Shown: positions 1-8,228, counted from the first letter of the stretch. The stretch is DNA of 21,954 nt from Butyricicoccus sp. (GCA_020025755.1 JAHHRO010000031.1:1-21954); one strand, 5' to 3'. A program made the numbers and translations. The notes: generated by a model from the letters alone, not told the origin.

Positions 1-62
1 GATAACGTAGAAAATGTTTTTGGTTTCAAGAAGAAATGATTTCCAAAAGAGGCTTGATAAAT

Positions 63-286
63 TCCGCCGGTGGCGGAGTTCATACTTTCACACCCTTGGG
101 GCATTGCCATTCTTCACCGGATGGAAGGGAGTGTTGGATTCACAAGGATAAGAACCGTAAGGTTCTATTCCTTGTGTCTCCGTCGCGAGACCGCGACACG
201 TTACTCTTTGCTTCCAAGCAAAAATATTTATCACAAATGAAAAACCTGCGGTTTTCCAAAAAAACGTTTCCCTGCTTCTCGAAGCA
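63..286. repeat. Intergenic array of six short hairpins
   Basis: No convincing gene lies in positions 1-400. This stretch holds six perfect or near-perfect inverted repeats in a row. They are TCCGCC/GGCGGA at 63-77; a two-part stem at 141-176 (CACAAGGA/TCCTTGTG outside AGAACC/GGTTCT, separated by a 2x2 mismatch); GTCGCG/CGCGAC at 182-197; TTTGCTT/AAGCAAA at 207-222; AAAACC/GGTTTT at 241-255; and TGCTTC/GAAGCA at 273-286. The piece between 90 and 140 can also pair imperfectly. A 96-codon frame crosses the region (36-326, +) but has no ribosome binding site and a composition unlike a real protein. The stretch may be a dispersed intergenic repeat, a structured RNA, or stacked terminators. The hairpins are plain in the sequence; their role is unknown. 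Confidence 0.6.
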
Positions 287-338
287 AATCTTATTTAGCA
301 GAAAGGAAAATCAGCCCGATCTTTGATAAAACAATGTA

Positions 339-367
339 TTGTAAAAATTTCCTCTATATGATATGCT
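339..367 (+). promoter_or_regulatory. Probable sigma-A promoter for the 401-931 gene
   Basis: TTGTAA (339-344) and TATGCT (362-367) are separated by 17 bases. They sit about 35 bases upstream of the ATG, which has a strong AGGAGG ribosome binding site near 389-394. The -10 box is only a fair match. Confidence 0.5.
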
Positions 368-400
368 AAAACATAATAGCTCCATACAGGAGGTAGCCTT

Positions 401-931
401 ATGAAACGAAAAAGAACACTGCAATTTACAGCCTTCCTCCTTTGCATCATCGCAATCATTTGTTTCTTTGCTTTTCCCAAAAGCATCGACAGCGCACTTG
501 GTCGCATTGGAAAACCATACGAGGTAGGAACCATCATTTCCACACAGGAAATTGAAAAAAATATTTTCTCTGTCCTTTATACCAACAAAAAGGATCCCAC
601 CCAACTATATGGTGTCATCCTCAAAAAATATGGCCCGTTCTACCATAAACAGAAGCTTTTCGGCGCACTGACCCTGCAAACTCCCCATGCACTGTCCAGC
701 GGAGAGGTTCGATCCAACGCCCATATCACATGGTATGACAAAGAGGGACATTATCAAATCACCGTCGCAGCATACGACAAGGACATTGGTGGCGTCTCCT
801 ACCGCGACTACGACCTGACCCCGATCCCCTTTGCAGAGTATCGCATCTTTTCCGGCAGCGGCAGAGGCGATTCCGCAGAATATCAGCTGTACGACAAAAA
901 CGGAAATGAACTGGAGCATTATAAACCCTGA
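401..931 (+). CDS. Hypothetical anchored extracytoplasmic protein
   Basis: I do not recognise this 176-residue protein. A basic start (MKRKR) is followed by one hydrophobic segment at about residues 8-26 (AFLLCIIAIICFFAF). This fits an uncleaved membrane anchor or a signal peptide, leaving about 150 residues outside the cell. The rest is a mixed polar/aromatic domain rich in Tyr with likely beta strands, without visible catalytic motifs and without Cys pairs. The start is well supported by AGGAGG about 6-7 bases upstream of the ATG and a promoter-like pair at 339-367. It is a single gene facing prfC, with a shared bidirectional terminator just after its stop. It could be a small lipid- or wall-facing accessory protein; nothing visible decides this. 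Confidence 0.8.
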   Translation: MKRKRTLQFTAFLLCIIAIICFFAFPKSIDSALGRIGKPYEVGTIISTQEIEKNIFSVLYTNKKDPTQLYGVILKKYGPFYHKQKLFGALTLQTPHALSSGEVRSNAHITWYDKEGHYQITVAAYDKDIGGVSYRDYDLTPIPFAEYRIFSGSGRGDSAEYQLYDKNGNELEHYKP

Positions 932-937
932 GCATAC

Positions 938-967
938 AAAAAAGAGAGTGCATTGCACTCTCTTTTT
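938..967. terminator. Bidirectional rho-independent terminator
   Basis: GAGAGTGC (944-951) pairs with GCACTCTC (955-962) over a 3-base loop. There are A's before and T's after, so it works on both strands. It lies between two convergent genes, the 401-931 gene (+) and prfC (-). Confidence 0.92.
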
Positions 968-974
968 ATTCTCT

Positions 975-2570
975 TTATGCGTTTTCTGAAAACTCAGACA
1001 GTCGCAAGCCTTCGTTGTGATCCTGCGCCCAGCTGATGTTCCACGGACTTGTGAACAGCAGGAGCAGATTGTCGCGGAAATCCTGCACCACACGCGTGTC
1101 CGAGGTGAGCATGAGCTTCTTATAGTCGAAGTCTTCCTCATCGTTTTCGATCCAGCGCAAATGTTCGTATGGCAGGTTATCACGGATGATATCCACACCA
1201 TACTCATTTTTCAGACGGTATTCGAGCACTTCAAACTGAAGCTGTCCGACAACGCCCACGATCACTTCCTCCATACCGGTATTCGGCTCATGGAAGATCT
1301 GGATCGCACCTTCCTGCGCGATCTGGGTCACCCCCTTGACAAACTGCTTACGCTTCAAGGTATCCTTCTGACGTACCGAAGCGAACAGCTCCGGCGCAAA
1401 CGTCGGGATGCCTGAGAACGTACACTTTAGCTTGGGGTCACACACGGTATCTCCAATCGAGAAGATCCCCGGATCGAACACACCGATGATATCGCCTGCA
1501 TAGGCTTCATCTACGATCGAGCGATCCTGCGCCATCAACTGCTGCGGCTGTGCCAGCTGCAACTTCTTACCGCCCTGAATATGGAACACCTCACGGCCGC
1601 GCTCGAACTTGCCCGAGCAGATACGCATGAATGCGATACGGTCGCGGTGTGCCTTATTCATATTCGCCTGGATCTTAAAGACAAAAGCAGAGAAGCGTTC
1701 ATCAAACGGGTCGATCACGCCGATATCCGACTGACGCGGCAGCGGCGAGGAAGTCATTTGCAGGAACTTCTTCAGGAACGGCTCTACACCAAAGTTTGTA
1801 AGTGCGGAACCAAAGAACACCGGCGACAGCTTGCCATGACGCACAGCTTCCAAATCAAATTCGTCGCCTGCACCCTCCAGCAATTCGATATCGTCTGCCA
1901 GCGTCTGATACTGTGCATCAGACAACAGCTCTTTCAGTTCATCCGAGCCGAATTTGAGGTGCTTTGCAGTCACCTCGCGCCGTGCATCTACGCCCTCGAA
2001 TGCGATGACCTCGTCATCCTCGCGGTCGTAAACGCCCTTGAATTCTTTGCCGGAGCCGATCGGCCAGTTGACCGCATAGGTTCCGATGCCAAGCTCGTTT
2101 TCGATCTCCTCCATGAGCTCGTATGGGTCGCGCGATTCACGATCCATCTTGTTCACAAAGGTAAAGATCGGGATATCTCGCATGACACAGACCTTGAACA
2201 GCTTTCTGGTCTGTGCCTCGACACCCTTGGAAGCATCGATGACCATGACAGCGGAATCCGCTGCCATCAGGGTTCGGTAGGTGTCCTCCGAAAAGTCCTG
2301 ATGTCCCGGGGTATCCAGAATATTGATGCAGTAATCATTATAATGGAACTGGAGCACAGAAGAGGTAACGGAAATACCGCGCTGCTTCTCGATCTCCATC
2401 CAGTCGGATACCGCATGGCGGGAGTTCTTTTTTCCCTTGACCATACCAGCTTCCTGAATCGCACCGCCGTAGAGCAGGAACTTCTCGGTAATGGTCGTTT
2501 TGCCGGCGTCAGGGTGCGAAATGATCGCAAAGGTACGCCGGTTTTGTATCTCTTGTCTCAAATCGGACAA
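975..2570 (-). CDS. prfC: Peptide chain release factor 3 (RF3)
   Basis: RF3 is a translational GTPase that recycles RF1/RF2 from the ribosome after stop-codon hydrolysis. The protein shows the G1 loop HPDAGKTT at residues 19-26, the switch/G3 motif DTPGHQDF, and the G4 motif NKMD followed by RE, then the elongation-factor-like domains 2 and 3. Length (531 residues) is normal for the family. A longer frame begins with GTG at 2618 inside recR. I prefer the TTG at 2570 because GGAGGA lies 7 bases upstream and the protein then starts SDLRQEIQNRRTFAIISHPD, as RF3 proteins do. It follows recR by about 20 bases and is the last gene of the SRP RNA-dnaX-ybaB-recR run. In many genomes prfC is elsewhere, so this linkage is lineage-specific. 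Function is certain from the motifs; the exact start is inferred. Confidence 0.95.
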   Translation of the reverse strand: MSDLRQEIQNRRTFAIISHPDAGKTTITEKFLLYGGAIQEAGMVKGKKNSRHAVSDWMEIEKQRGISVTSSVLQFHYNDYCINILDTPGHQDFSEDTYRTLMAADSAVMVIDASKGVEAQTRKLFKVCVMRDIPIFTFVNKMDRESRDPYELMEEIENELGIGTYAVNWPIGSGKEFKGVYDREDDEVIAFEGVDARREVTAKHLKFGSDELKELLSDAQYQTLADDIELLEGAGDEFDLEAVRHGKLSPVFFGSALTNFGVEPFLKKFLQMTSSPLPRQSDIGVIDPFDERFSAFVFKIQANMNKAHRDRIAFMRICSGKFERGREVFHIQGGKKLQLAQPQQLMAQDRSIVDEAYAGDIIGVFDPGIFSIGDTVCDPKLKCTFSGIPTFAPELFASVRQKDTLKRKQFVKGVTQIAQEGAIQIFHEPNTGMEEVIVGVVGQLQFEVLEYRLKNEYGVDIIRDNLPYEHLRWIENDEEDFDYKKLMLTSDTRVVQDFRDNLLLLFTSPWNISWAQDHNEGLRLSEFSENA

Positions 2571-2577
2571 AGTCGAT

Positions 2578-2583
2578 TCCTCC
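2578..2583 (-). promoter_or_regulatory. Ribosome binding site that fixes the prfC TTG start
   Basis: GGAGGA on the minus strand ends 7 bases before TTG at 2570-2568. It lies in the gap after the recR stop (2592-2590). The alternative GTG at 2618 has no comparable site and would overlap recR by 29 bases. Confidence 0.75.
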
Positions 2584-2589
2584 AAAACT

Positions 2590-3189
2590 CTAAATCTCTC
2601 GTCTGCCTTCCAGTGCACGCATCAGGGTGACCTCATCGACATATTCCAGATGACCGCCAACCGGAATGCCATAGGCAAGACGGCTGACCGCAACGCCAAA
2701 GGGCTTCAAAAGCCGCGCCAAATACATGGCAGTCGCCTCGCCCTCGGTGTCCGGATTGGTCGCGATGATGACCTCACGCACATCGGTATCCGCAACACGC
2801 TGCAACAGCTCACGGATTCGGATATCATCGGGCCCTACATGATTCATGGGTGAGATCACACCATGAAGTACATGATAGAGCCCGTTGAACTCGCGTGTAC
2901 GCTCAAACGCCAATACATCGCGCGGATCGGTCACCACACAAATGACCCCTGCATCCCGATTGGGATTGGAGCAGATGGGGCAAACCTCTGTATCGGTCAA
3001 ATTCTGGCACACCTTGCAGGTGAATACCGTATTCTTTGCCTGCAGGATGGCTTCCGCAAAACGGGTCGCATCCTCCTTGGGCATATCCAGCACATGAAAC
3101 GCAAGACGCTGTGCCGTTTTCTGTCCAATGCCAGGCAGACGGGCAAATTCTTCGATTAACCGCTCAACTGGCGGCGCAAAGAATTTCAT
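2590..3189 (-). CDS. recR: Recombination mediator protein RecR
   Basis: RecR works with RecO (and RecF) to load RecA at gaps in single-stranded DNA during recombinational repair. The 199-residue protein has the usual order. An N-terminal helix-hairpin-helix region carries LPGIGQKTAQRLAFH (about residues 18-32). A zinc finger follows with Cys58, Cys61, Cys70 and Cys73. A Toprim domain starts near residue 81 (ICVVTDPRDVLAFE). The ATG comes 3 bases after the ybaB stop and the only purine-rich stretch touches the start codon, so translation is probably coupled to ybaB. The dnaX-ybaB-recR order is conserved across Firmicutes, as in Bacillus subtilis. Identification is secure. Confidence 0.97.
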   Translation of the reverse strand: MKFFAPPVERLIEEFARLPGIGQKTAQRLAFHVLDMPKEDATRFAEAILQAKNTVFTCKVCQNLTDTEVCPICSNPNRDAGVICVVTDPRDVLAFERTREFNGLYHVLHGVISPMNHVGPDDIRIRELLQRVADTDVREVIIATNPDTEGEATAMYLARLLKPFGVAVSRLAYGIPVGGHLEYVDEVTLMRALEGRREI

Positions 3190-3192
3190 TCC

Positions 3193-3543
3193 TTAGAGTA
3201 CACCCGGGATACCACCGCTCAGACCGCCGGTAATGGTACGCATGTTGTTCTCGGACTGCTCCTGTGCCTTGCGCAGTGCCTCGTTGATGGCTGCCATCAC
3301 GAGATCCTGCAGCATTTCGATATCCTCCGGATCTACGACCTCAGGCTTGATCTCGAGGGACTTGATCGAAGTGGTTCCCAGCACAACTGCCTTGACTGCG
3401 CCGCCGCCAGCGGTTGCCTCCGTCTCGGTCTGTGCCATTTCTTCCTGTGCGCGCAGCATTTCCTGCTGCATCTTCTGTGCGTGCTTGATCATGGCCTGCA
3501 TGTTCATGCCGCCGCCCATTCCACCAAATTTGCCCTTTGCCAT
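3193..3543 (-). CDS. ybaB: YbaB/EbfC family nucleoid-associated protein
   Basis: Members of this family are small dimeric DNA-binding proteins that coat the nucleoid and are nearly always encoded between dnaX and recR, as here. The 116-residue product begins with a Gly/Met-rich leader (GKFGGMGGGMNMQAMIKHAQ). The family's amphipathic helix follows (KMQQEMLRAQEEMAQTE), then the central strands (AVKAVVLGTTSIKSLEI) and the conserved stretch PEVVDPEDIEMLQDLVMAAINEAL. The ATG has AGGAGG about 9 bases upstream. It lies 19 bases after dnaX and 3 bases before recR, so the three are surely co-transcribed. The Met/Gly-rich N-terminus is common in clostridial members. Confidence 0.96.
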   Translation of the reverse strand: MAKGKFGGMGGGMNMQAMIKHAQKMQQEMLRAQEEMAQTETEATAGGGAVKAVVLGTTSIKSLEIKPEVVDPEDIEMLQDLVMAAINEALRKAQEQSENNMRTITGGLSGGIPGVL

Positions 3544-3562
3544 TTTGAATTCCTCCTAAAAG

Positions 3563-5158
3563 CTAAAACTCTGTGACATGAATGTCTAATTCTTTTGCTC
3601 TTTCTAAAATCTCGTCAGAGGCTGCCGCATGCGGGCGGCGTGGTTTCTGATCGGGTCCAAATACTTTGACCCGAACGGTTTTCCCTGCCACGCTGCTTGC
3701 GATCTCTGACAATCTATCGATGGTCGGATGTGCCTTTGCAAGCCCAGCCGTTACATCATCTTCACAAAATACAAGTATCTGCCCGTCTTCCATCTCCGCA
3801 CGAGATGAGATTTTAAGACAGGTCAGTGCGCCCATGTTGATCTCGCCGCCAGCCCGTTCCAGCACCTGCTCCCAGCCGCTCCATTCTGCACGCTTGATTT
3901 CTGCTGCCGGTTCTTCGGGTACAGGCTCTGGGGGATCGTCTGCCACTGGTACGGCTTCCACGCGTGCTGCGGGTTGGGCTGCCGGTACAGCAGCCGCTGT
4001 GGGAACTATAACAGGAACGCCGTGCTTTACCTTTTCTTCCAATGCCTCGACGCGCCCCTCCAGCGAATCATACGCCGCTGCACCCATCGTGCAAAGGCGG
4101 ATCATACTCAGTTCGGCTTCTACGCGGCGGTTGCTCGCCGCCTTGATTCGGGCTGCCGCATCCTGTAAAATCCGGCTGTATGCGATAAGCTCTGCCGATG
4201 CCAGCCCTTCGCCAAGTGCCGTCAGCTGTGCCACAGTATAGGTAGGAGCGATCATGCTCTCTGCCTTGTCGCTGGCAGTCTTGACCAAAAGGATATCCCG
4301 AATGAGTGCCAAAAGCTGATCCATAATACCGGAAAGATCGCGTCCGGCTTCATACGCCTGTCCGATCTCTGCCACTGCCGCCGCAAGGTCACCGCACTTC
4401 ACAGCCTCCATCAGACGGACGGTATCTGTTGTGCCTAAAATGCCCAGACTTTTGGAAACTGCCTGTTCATCTATAACCTCACAGCCTGCGGTACGGTCGA
4501 GCATGGAAAGTGCATCGCGCATTGCGCCGTCTGCCAGCCGTGCAATGAACTGAGCACCGCCTTCGGTCAGGCGAATCTGTTCATTTGCCGCGATCTGCAA
4601 AAGGCGTTCTGCCATTGCATCGGCGGTAATGCGCCGAAAGTCGAACCGCTGACAACGGGATAAGATCGTTGCCGGCACTTTATGGATCTCGGTCGTTGCC
4701 AAGATGAACATAACATGCGCAGGCGGTTCCTCCAAGGTTTTGAGCAGTGCATTGAATGCACCTGATGAAAGCATGTGCACCTCGTCAATAATGAAGACCT
4801 TTTTGCGCACCGCGGTCGGTGCATAGCGCACTTCATCGCGGATCTCGCGCACATTGTCTACGCCATTATTGGAGGCGGCATCAATTTCCACCACATCGAG
4901 CACCGATCCATCCAAAATCCCCCGACAGGCAGGGCATGTATTGCACGGATCGCCGTTTACAGGGTGCTCACAGTTGACGGCACGCGCCAGAATCTTGGCA
5001 CAGGTCGTTTTACCGGTTCCGCGTGTACCTGTAAACAGATATGCATGGGACAGACGTTCTGTACGAAGCTGCGCGCGCAAGGTATCCGTGATATGCTGCT
5101 GCCCGATGACATCAGCAAAGCAGAGCGGACGCCACTTGCGATACAATGCCTGATACAT
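3563..5158 (-). CDS. dnaX: DNA polymerase III subunit gamma/tau
   Basis: DnaX is the AAA+ motor of the clamp loader that places the sliding clamp on primed DNA and, in its long form, ties the loader to the polymerase. Visible parts are the Walker A motif GTRGTGKTT (residues 44-52); the zinc-binding cysteines 63, 72, 75 and 78; Walker B FIIDEVH (122-128); sensor 1 LATTE (153-157); and the SRC arginine-finger motif (167-169). An Ala/Pro/Glu-rich linker around residues 385-420 leads to a short C-terminal domain. Length (531) is slightly under the Bacillus protein. The ATG follows AGGGAGG by about 6 bases. It sits directly downstream of the SRP RNA gene, separated from it by a terminator, the same neighbourhood as in B. 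subtilis. I see no convincing frameshift signal for a separate gamma form. Confidence 0.97.
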   Translation of the reverse strand: MYQALYRKWRPLCFADVIGQQHITDTLRAQLRTERLSHAYLFTGTRGTGKTTCAKILARAVNCEHPVNGDPCNTCPACRGILDGSVLDVVEIDAASNNGVDNVREIRDEVRYAPTAVRKKVFIIDEVHMLSSGAFNALLKTLEEPPAHVMFILATTEIHKVPATILSRCQRFDFRRITADAMAERLLQIAANEQIRLTEGGAQFIARLADGAMRDALSMLDRTAGCEVIDEQAVSKSLGILGTTDTVRLMEAVKCGDLAAAVAEIGQAYEAGRDLSGIMDQLLALIRDILLVKTASDKAESMIAPTYTVAQLTALGEGLASAELIAYSRILQDAAARIKAASNRRVEAELSMIRLCTMGAAAYDSLEGRVEALEEKVKHGVPVIVPTAAAVPAAQPAARVEAVPVADDPPEPVPEEPAAEIKRAEWSGWEQVLERAGGEINMGALTCLKISSRAEMEDGQILVFCEDDVTAGLAKAHPTIDRLSEIASSVAGKTVRVKVFGPDQKPRRPHAAASDEILERAKELDIHVTEF

Positions 5159-5182
5159 GGTTTGCCTCCCTTATGCGGAATG

Positions 5183-5212
5183 AAAAAAATGGGCAGATTT
5201 ATCACCTGCCCA
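5183..5212 (-). terminator. Rho-independent terminator between SRP RNA and dnaX
   Basis: On the minus strand TGGGCAG (5212-5206) pairs with CTGCCCA (5196-5190) over a 9-base loop, followed by seven T's. It lies about 25 bases after the end of the SRP RNA and about 25 bases before the dnaX start. It therefore defines the RNA's 3' side and must be read through, or bypassed, for dnaX expression. Confidence 0.88.
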
Positions 5213-5236
5213 CCTTTCCAACGCTTTCTACTGTCA

Positions 5237-5547
5237 TGCAGTGCCCTGTAAGACCGCACACCAGAAGATCGAAACGAACATCCAGACAGCCTTTTTACCA
5301 AACCAACTCAAAATCGGCAGTTCTGTGGCACACGCAGGGTTCTGTTTAATGCTGCTCGGTTCCCCGCCTGACATGGTTCACAGTCCCACGTTGCACAGTA
5401 CCAATCTCTCATCGTCGATCTGTTAACTGCAAGCATCCAAATGCCGCCCCTCCCAACCGGGATTCAGCCCTGCTATAGCGGATTGCAGGAATAGGGCACC
5501 GCTGCCGCCCCGCCTAGTGCAGCCTTACAGGACACTACATAACATAC
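5237..5547 (-). ncRNA. ffs: Signal recognition particle RNA, large bacterial type
   Basis: This is the RNA scaffold of the signal recognition particle, which binds Ffh and directs membrane and secreted proteins to the translocon. The Ffh-binding hairpin is clear on the minus strand. CAGG (5370-5367) and AGCAG (5356-5352) form the internal loop around a CGG/CCG stem capped by the GGAA tetraloop (5363-5360). The 5' part carries the Alu-type sequence of clostridial SRP RNAs, including GCGGTGCCCT, CCTGCAATCCGC and TATAGCAGGG. The two ends pair: minus-strand 5538-5524 with 5252-5238, 15 positions including two G-U pairs. Length is about 300 bases, as expected for the long Gram-positive form (scRNA, gene scr in B. 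subtilis). Upstream is a perfectly spaced promoter and downstream a terminator. The exact ends are estimates. Confidence 0.96.
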
Positions 5548-5553
5548 TGGTAT

Positions 5554-5582
5554 ATTATACTATAACTTTATCCCGATTTCAA
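5554..5582 (-). promoter_or_regulatory. Strong sigma-A promoter for SRP RNA
   Basis: On the minus strand TTGAAA (5582-5577), a 17-base spacer and a perfect TATAAT (5559-5554) place the start about 7 bases further, near 5547. This agrees with the 5' end of the terminal helix of the RNA. Confidence 0.9.
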
Positions 5583-5702
5583 GACCCAACTTGCATCAAT
5601 CCCGGAAATCAATTTCGACGGATGCTGCGATGCATTTTGTTCCAAGGCAGCGGCGCAAATATGGGGGTACATCAAATCTCTAAAATTTGACCGCCATGTG
5701 CG

Positions 5703-8228
5703 TCAATTCTCAGGATCGCTCTCCTCGTCTCCTCCGTTCTCGGATGGGGGCGGTGCAGAGGACTCACTTTCAGACGGGGACGGCGCAGAGGGCTCACTTT
5801 CGGACGGAGCCTGTGTGTCCTCGCCTTCACCCGAGCCTTCTTCGGAATTCTCTCCGCCACTCTCATTGTTCTCCGTCTCATTCTCATCATCGTCATCAGA
5901 GGGCGAGAAGAACGAGTGTCTGCCGCTGCATACGCCGAACGAACCGCCCGAAACGGTCACATCGCCTGAGCCTACCGGCTCGTTTTCGCCCGTATAGGTA
6001 TACGATGCATCCTCAAGAGATGGCGAGAAGTCGATCGGGAATTTGCGTGTCAGATCGAGTTTGGCAACGGTTCCCGTTCGCCAGCACCGTCTGGTTGCAA
6101 TGCGTCCGGTATCCCGACAGATCCGCACATACTTATGCAGGTTACATTCTTCCTGCGGCTCGTCTCCCTTCCAGAAGCGGCCGGTCGCAATACGGCTGCC
6201 GCGGGCATCATCCGAGCAGGCACCGACCGGTGCCAGTCCGCTGTCCTCGCAATAGCTTGCGCGTACAAAGTTAGAGTCATCGCCCATATCGAACCGCGCA
6301 CTTGGCAGACCCTCATGAATGCGACGCATGACCGTCGTCCAAAGGGACAGCGCGGTATTACCTGATATGCCCTCCAGATTGTAACTCTGGTCGTAACCGA
6401 ACCATGTCGCACCGACATAGTATGGAGTCAGACCACAAAACCAAACGTCACGCTTAGAAGTCGTCGTACCCGTTTTGCCAGCGGTCTCAATGCCGTTTAT
6501 GGTCGCGCGGCGGCCTGTACCGGAGTTTGTGACCTCCTTTAAGACATCCAGCATATAGTATGCGGTTTTTTCATTCTTAAACGCATTGATCTCCATGGGC
6601 GTGGTATAGTCAATGAGTACATTCCCATCGCTGTCCTCCACCTTGGAGTATGTGCGCGAGCCGGAATACTTGCCCTTGTTTGCAAAAATGGTATAGCCTG
6701 CTGCCATTTCACGGACGGTCGTACCGCCGTTCATACCGCCCAAGGCAAGCGGTGCATAATCTATATCTGCATTGGGGTTCAAATGGGTAAAGCCCAGCGT
6801 ATCATGCAGGAATGCATACGATCGTTTGGGCGTGATCATATCCAGCACACGCACGGCAACGGTATTGATGGAGCGTGCGACCGCGTTGCGCAAGACGAGC
6901 TGTCCCTGATAGCGGCGGTTGTCATTGCGCGGCCACGCCTTATTGTTATACACCTTAAACGGCATATCCGTAACCGCAGAATACGGCGTGATCTTGCCAT
7001 CATCCATCGCAGGGCCATAGACCGCAAGCGGCTTGATCGCAGAGCCCGGCTGTCTTACCGTCATGGTTGCGCGATTGGTCAGCAGGCTGCCTTCCTTTTT
7101 GCCGCGTCCGCCCACAATACCCACGATGTTCCCCTGCTTGTCGGTCACGACCATTGCACCCTGTGGGGCAACACCGTTTTTCCGCGCACGTGGGAAGTTT
7201 GCATCGTTAATGAACACATCGTCCATGATCTTCTGTACCTTCTGATCGATCGTTGCATAGATCTTGAGGCCGCCGGACACAACGCGTGAACGCGCAAGGT
7301 CATAGGAAATGCTCTGCCTTTTCTGAAGATCCTCGGTCAGTTCCTGAATGATCGCCTCGGTAAACCACGAGTACGGCTGATCGTTCTGCTGCTTATAATC
7401 ATCCGACTTATAAACAAGCTCCGTGTTCAGTGCTTCCTGATAGGTACTTTCGTTGATGAACCCCTGCTCTTTCATCGCAAAGAGCACGGTTTCCTGACGT
7501 TCCTTTACGTTATCGGGATTTCGGAACGGATTGTAGCGCGTGGGCGCATTGGGGATAGATGCCAGCACGGCACATTCCGCGAGGTTGAGTTCACTCAGTT
7601 CCTTGCCGAAATAGGTCATCGCCGCAACCTTGATGCCTGCTGCGCGGTTTCCATAAGGGATGGTGTTGAGATACATTTCCAATATCTGGCTTTTTGCCGA
7701 AGCACCCAAATTTTTTTCCAGCGTGATCGCCTGAAAGATCTCGTTGATTTTTCGTTTGACTGACTTATCGCTGTTTCCCGTCAGGTTTTTGATCAGCTGC
7801 TGGGTGATGGTCGAACCACCGCCTGCACTGTCGTTGCCTGTTGCAAAGCCCTTGACTGCACCCATAGTACGGATCCAGTCCACTCCATGATGGGAATAAA
7901 AGCGTTTATCCTCAATCGCGATCACTGCATTTTGCAGATCCTTCGGAATTTCGGATAGTTCCACCCATTGACGATTGACATCGCCCTCAAGTGTTTCATA
8001 CACCTCATATTCACCTGTACTCGCATTTTTCGCGTAGATCACGGTGGTCTTTGCCAGATCCCTGCTATAAGAGGATACATCGATATCAGAGTTCGGCACA
8101 ACGTACATCCCAATATAGAACGCAAGTGCACTGCCGCAGATACACGCCGTCATAATGCCGATGAGTGGGAGCGCGAAGATCGTCATGATGATCTTTTGCA
8201 CCTTGGAACTCTTTTTCTGTTTTGCCAT
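5703..8228 (-). CDS. Class A penicillin-binding protein (PBP1A/PonA type)
   Basis: This is a bifunctional enzyme that polymerises lipid II into glycan strands and cross-links the peptides outside the membrane. A cytoplasmic basic start is followed by one membrane anchor at about residues 12-40. A GT51 glycosyltransferase domain follows, with AIEDKRFYSHHG (Glu106 region) and GGGSTITQQLIKN (137-148). The transpeptidase domain has SAIK (396-399, acylated Ser396), SIN (453-455) and KTG (585-587). A segment with several Cys residues follows the transpeptidase. The last about 65 residues are an acidic Asp/Glu/Ser/Pro-rich tail of low complexity. The ATG has AGGAGG about 11 bases upstream. It is a single gene, divergent from the bofC-like gene. 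It could be a vegetative or a sporulation PBP; its sigma-A-like promoter favours vegetative use. Confidence 0.96.
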   Translation of the reverse strand: MAKQKKSSKVQKIIMTIFALPLIGIMTACICGSALAFYIGMYVVPNSDIDVSSYSRDLAKTTVIYAKNASTGEYEVYETLEGDVNRQWVELSEIPKDLQNAVIAIEDKRFYSHHGVDWIRTMGAVKGFATGNDSAGGGSTITQQLIKNLTGNSDKSVKRKINEIFQAITLEKNLGASAKSQILEMYLNTIPYGNRAAGIKVAAMTYFGKELSELNLAECAVLASIPNAPTRYNPFRNPDNVKERQETVLFAMKEQGFINESTYQEALNTELVYKSDDYKQQNDQPYSWFTEAIIQELTEDLQKRQSISYDLARSRVVSGGLKIYATIDQKVQKIMDDVFINDANFPRARKNGVAPQGAMVVTDKQGNIVGIVGGRGKKEGSLLTNRATMTVRQPGSAIKPLAVYGPAMDDGKITPYSAVTDMPFKVYNNKAWPRNDNRRYQGQLVLRNAVARSINTVAVRVLDMITPKRSYAFLHDTLGFTHLNPNADIDYAPLALGGMNGGTTVREMAAGYTIFANKGKYSGSRTYSKVEDSDGNVLIDYTTPMEINAFKNEKTAYYMLDVLKEVTNSGTGRRATINGIETAGKTGTTTSKRDVWFCGLTPYYVGATWFGYDQSYNLEGISGNTALSLWTTVMRRIHEGLPSARFDMGDDSNFVRASYCEDSGLAPVGACSDDARGSRIATGRFWKGDEPQEECNLHKYVRICRDTGRIATRRCWRTGTVAKLDLTRKFPIDFSPSLEDASYTYTGENEPVGSGDVTVSGGSFGVCSGRHSFFSPSDDDDENETENNESGGENSEEGSGEGEDTQAPSESEPSAPSPSESESSAPPPSENGGDEESDPEN

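Noticed and set aside
36..326. 96-codon open frame at the left edge
   Set aside because: It has no ribosome binding site, runs through six perfect hairpins, and its composition does not look like a folded protein. The hairpins explain the sequence better.
1581..2630. Long antisense frame (349 codons) opposite prfC
   Set aside because: prfC has full family motifs on the other strand. The antisense frame has no homology I recognise and no ribosome binding site.
4799..4807. Programmed frameshift in dnaX at C-AAA-AAG
   Set aside because: The slippery-like heptamer falls near codon 119, before Walker B, so a shift there could not give a useful gamma form. No stimulatory stem is evident.
5640..5702. 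Terminator after the PBP gene
   Set aside because: Only a weak A/T-rich inverted repeat is present without a proper GC stem and T-run, so I do not call it.
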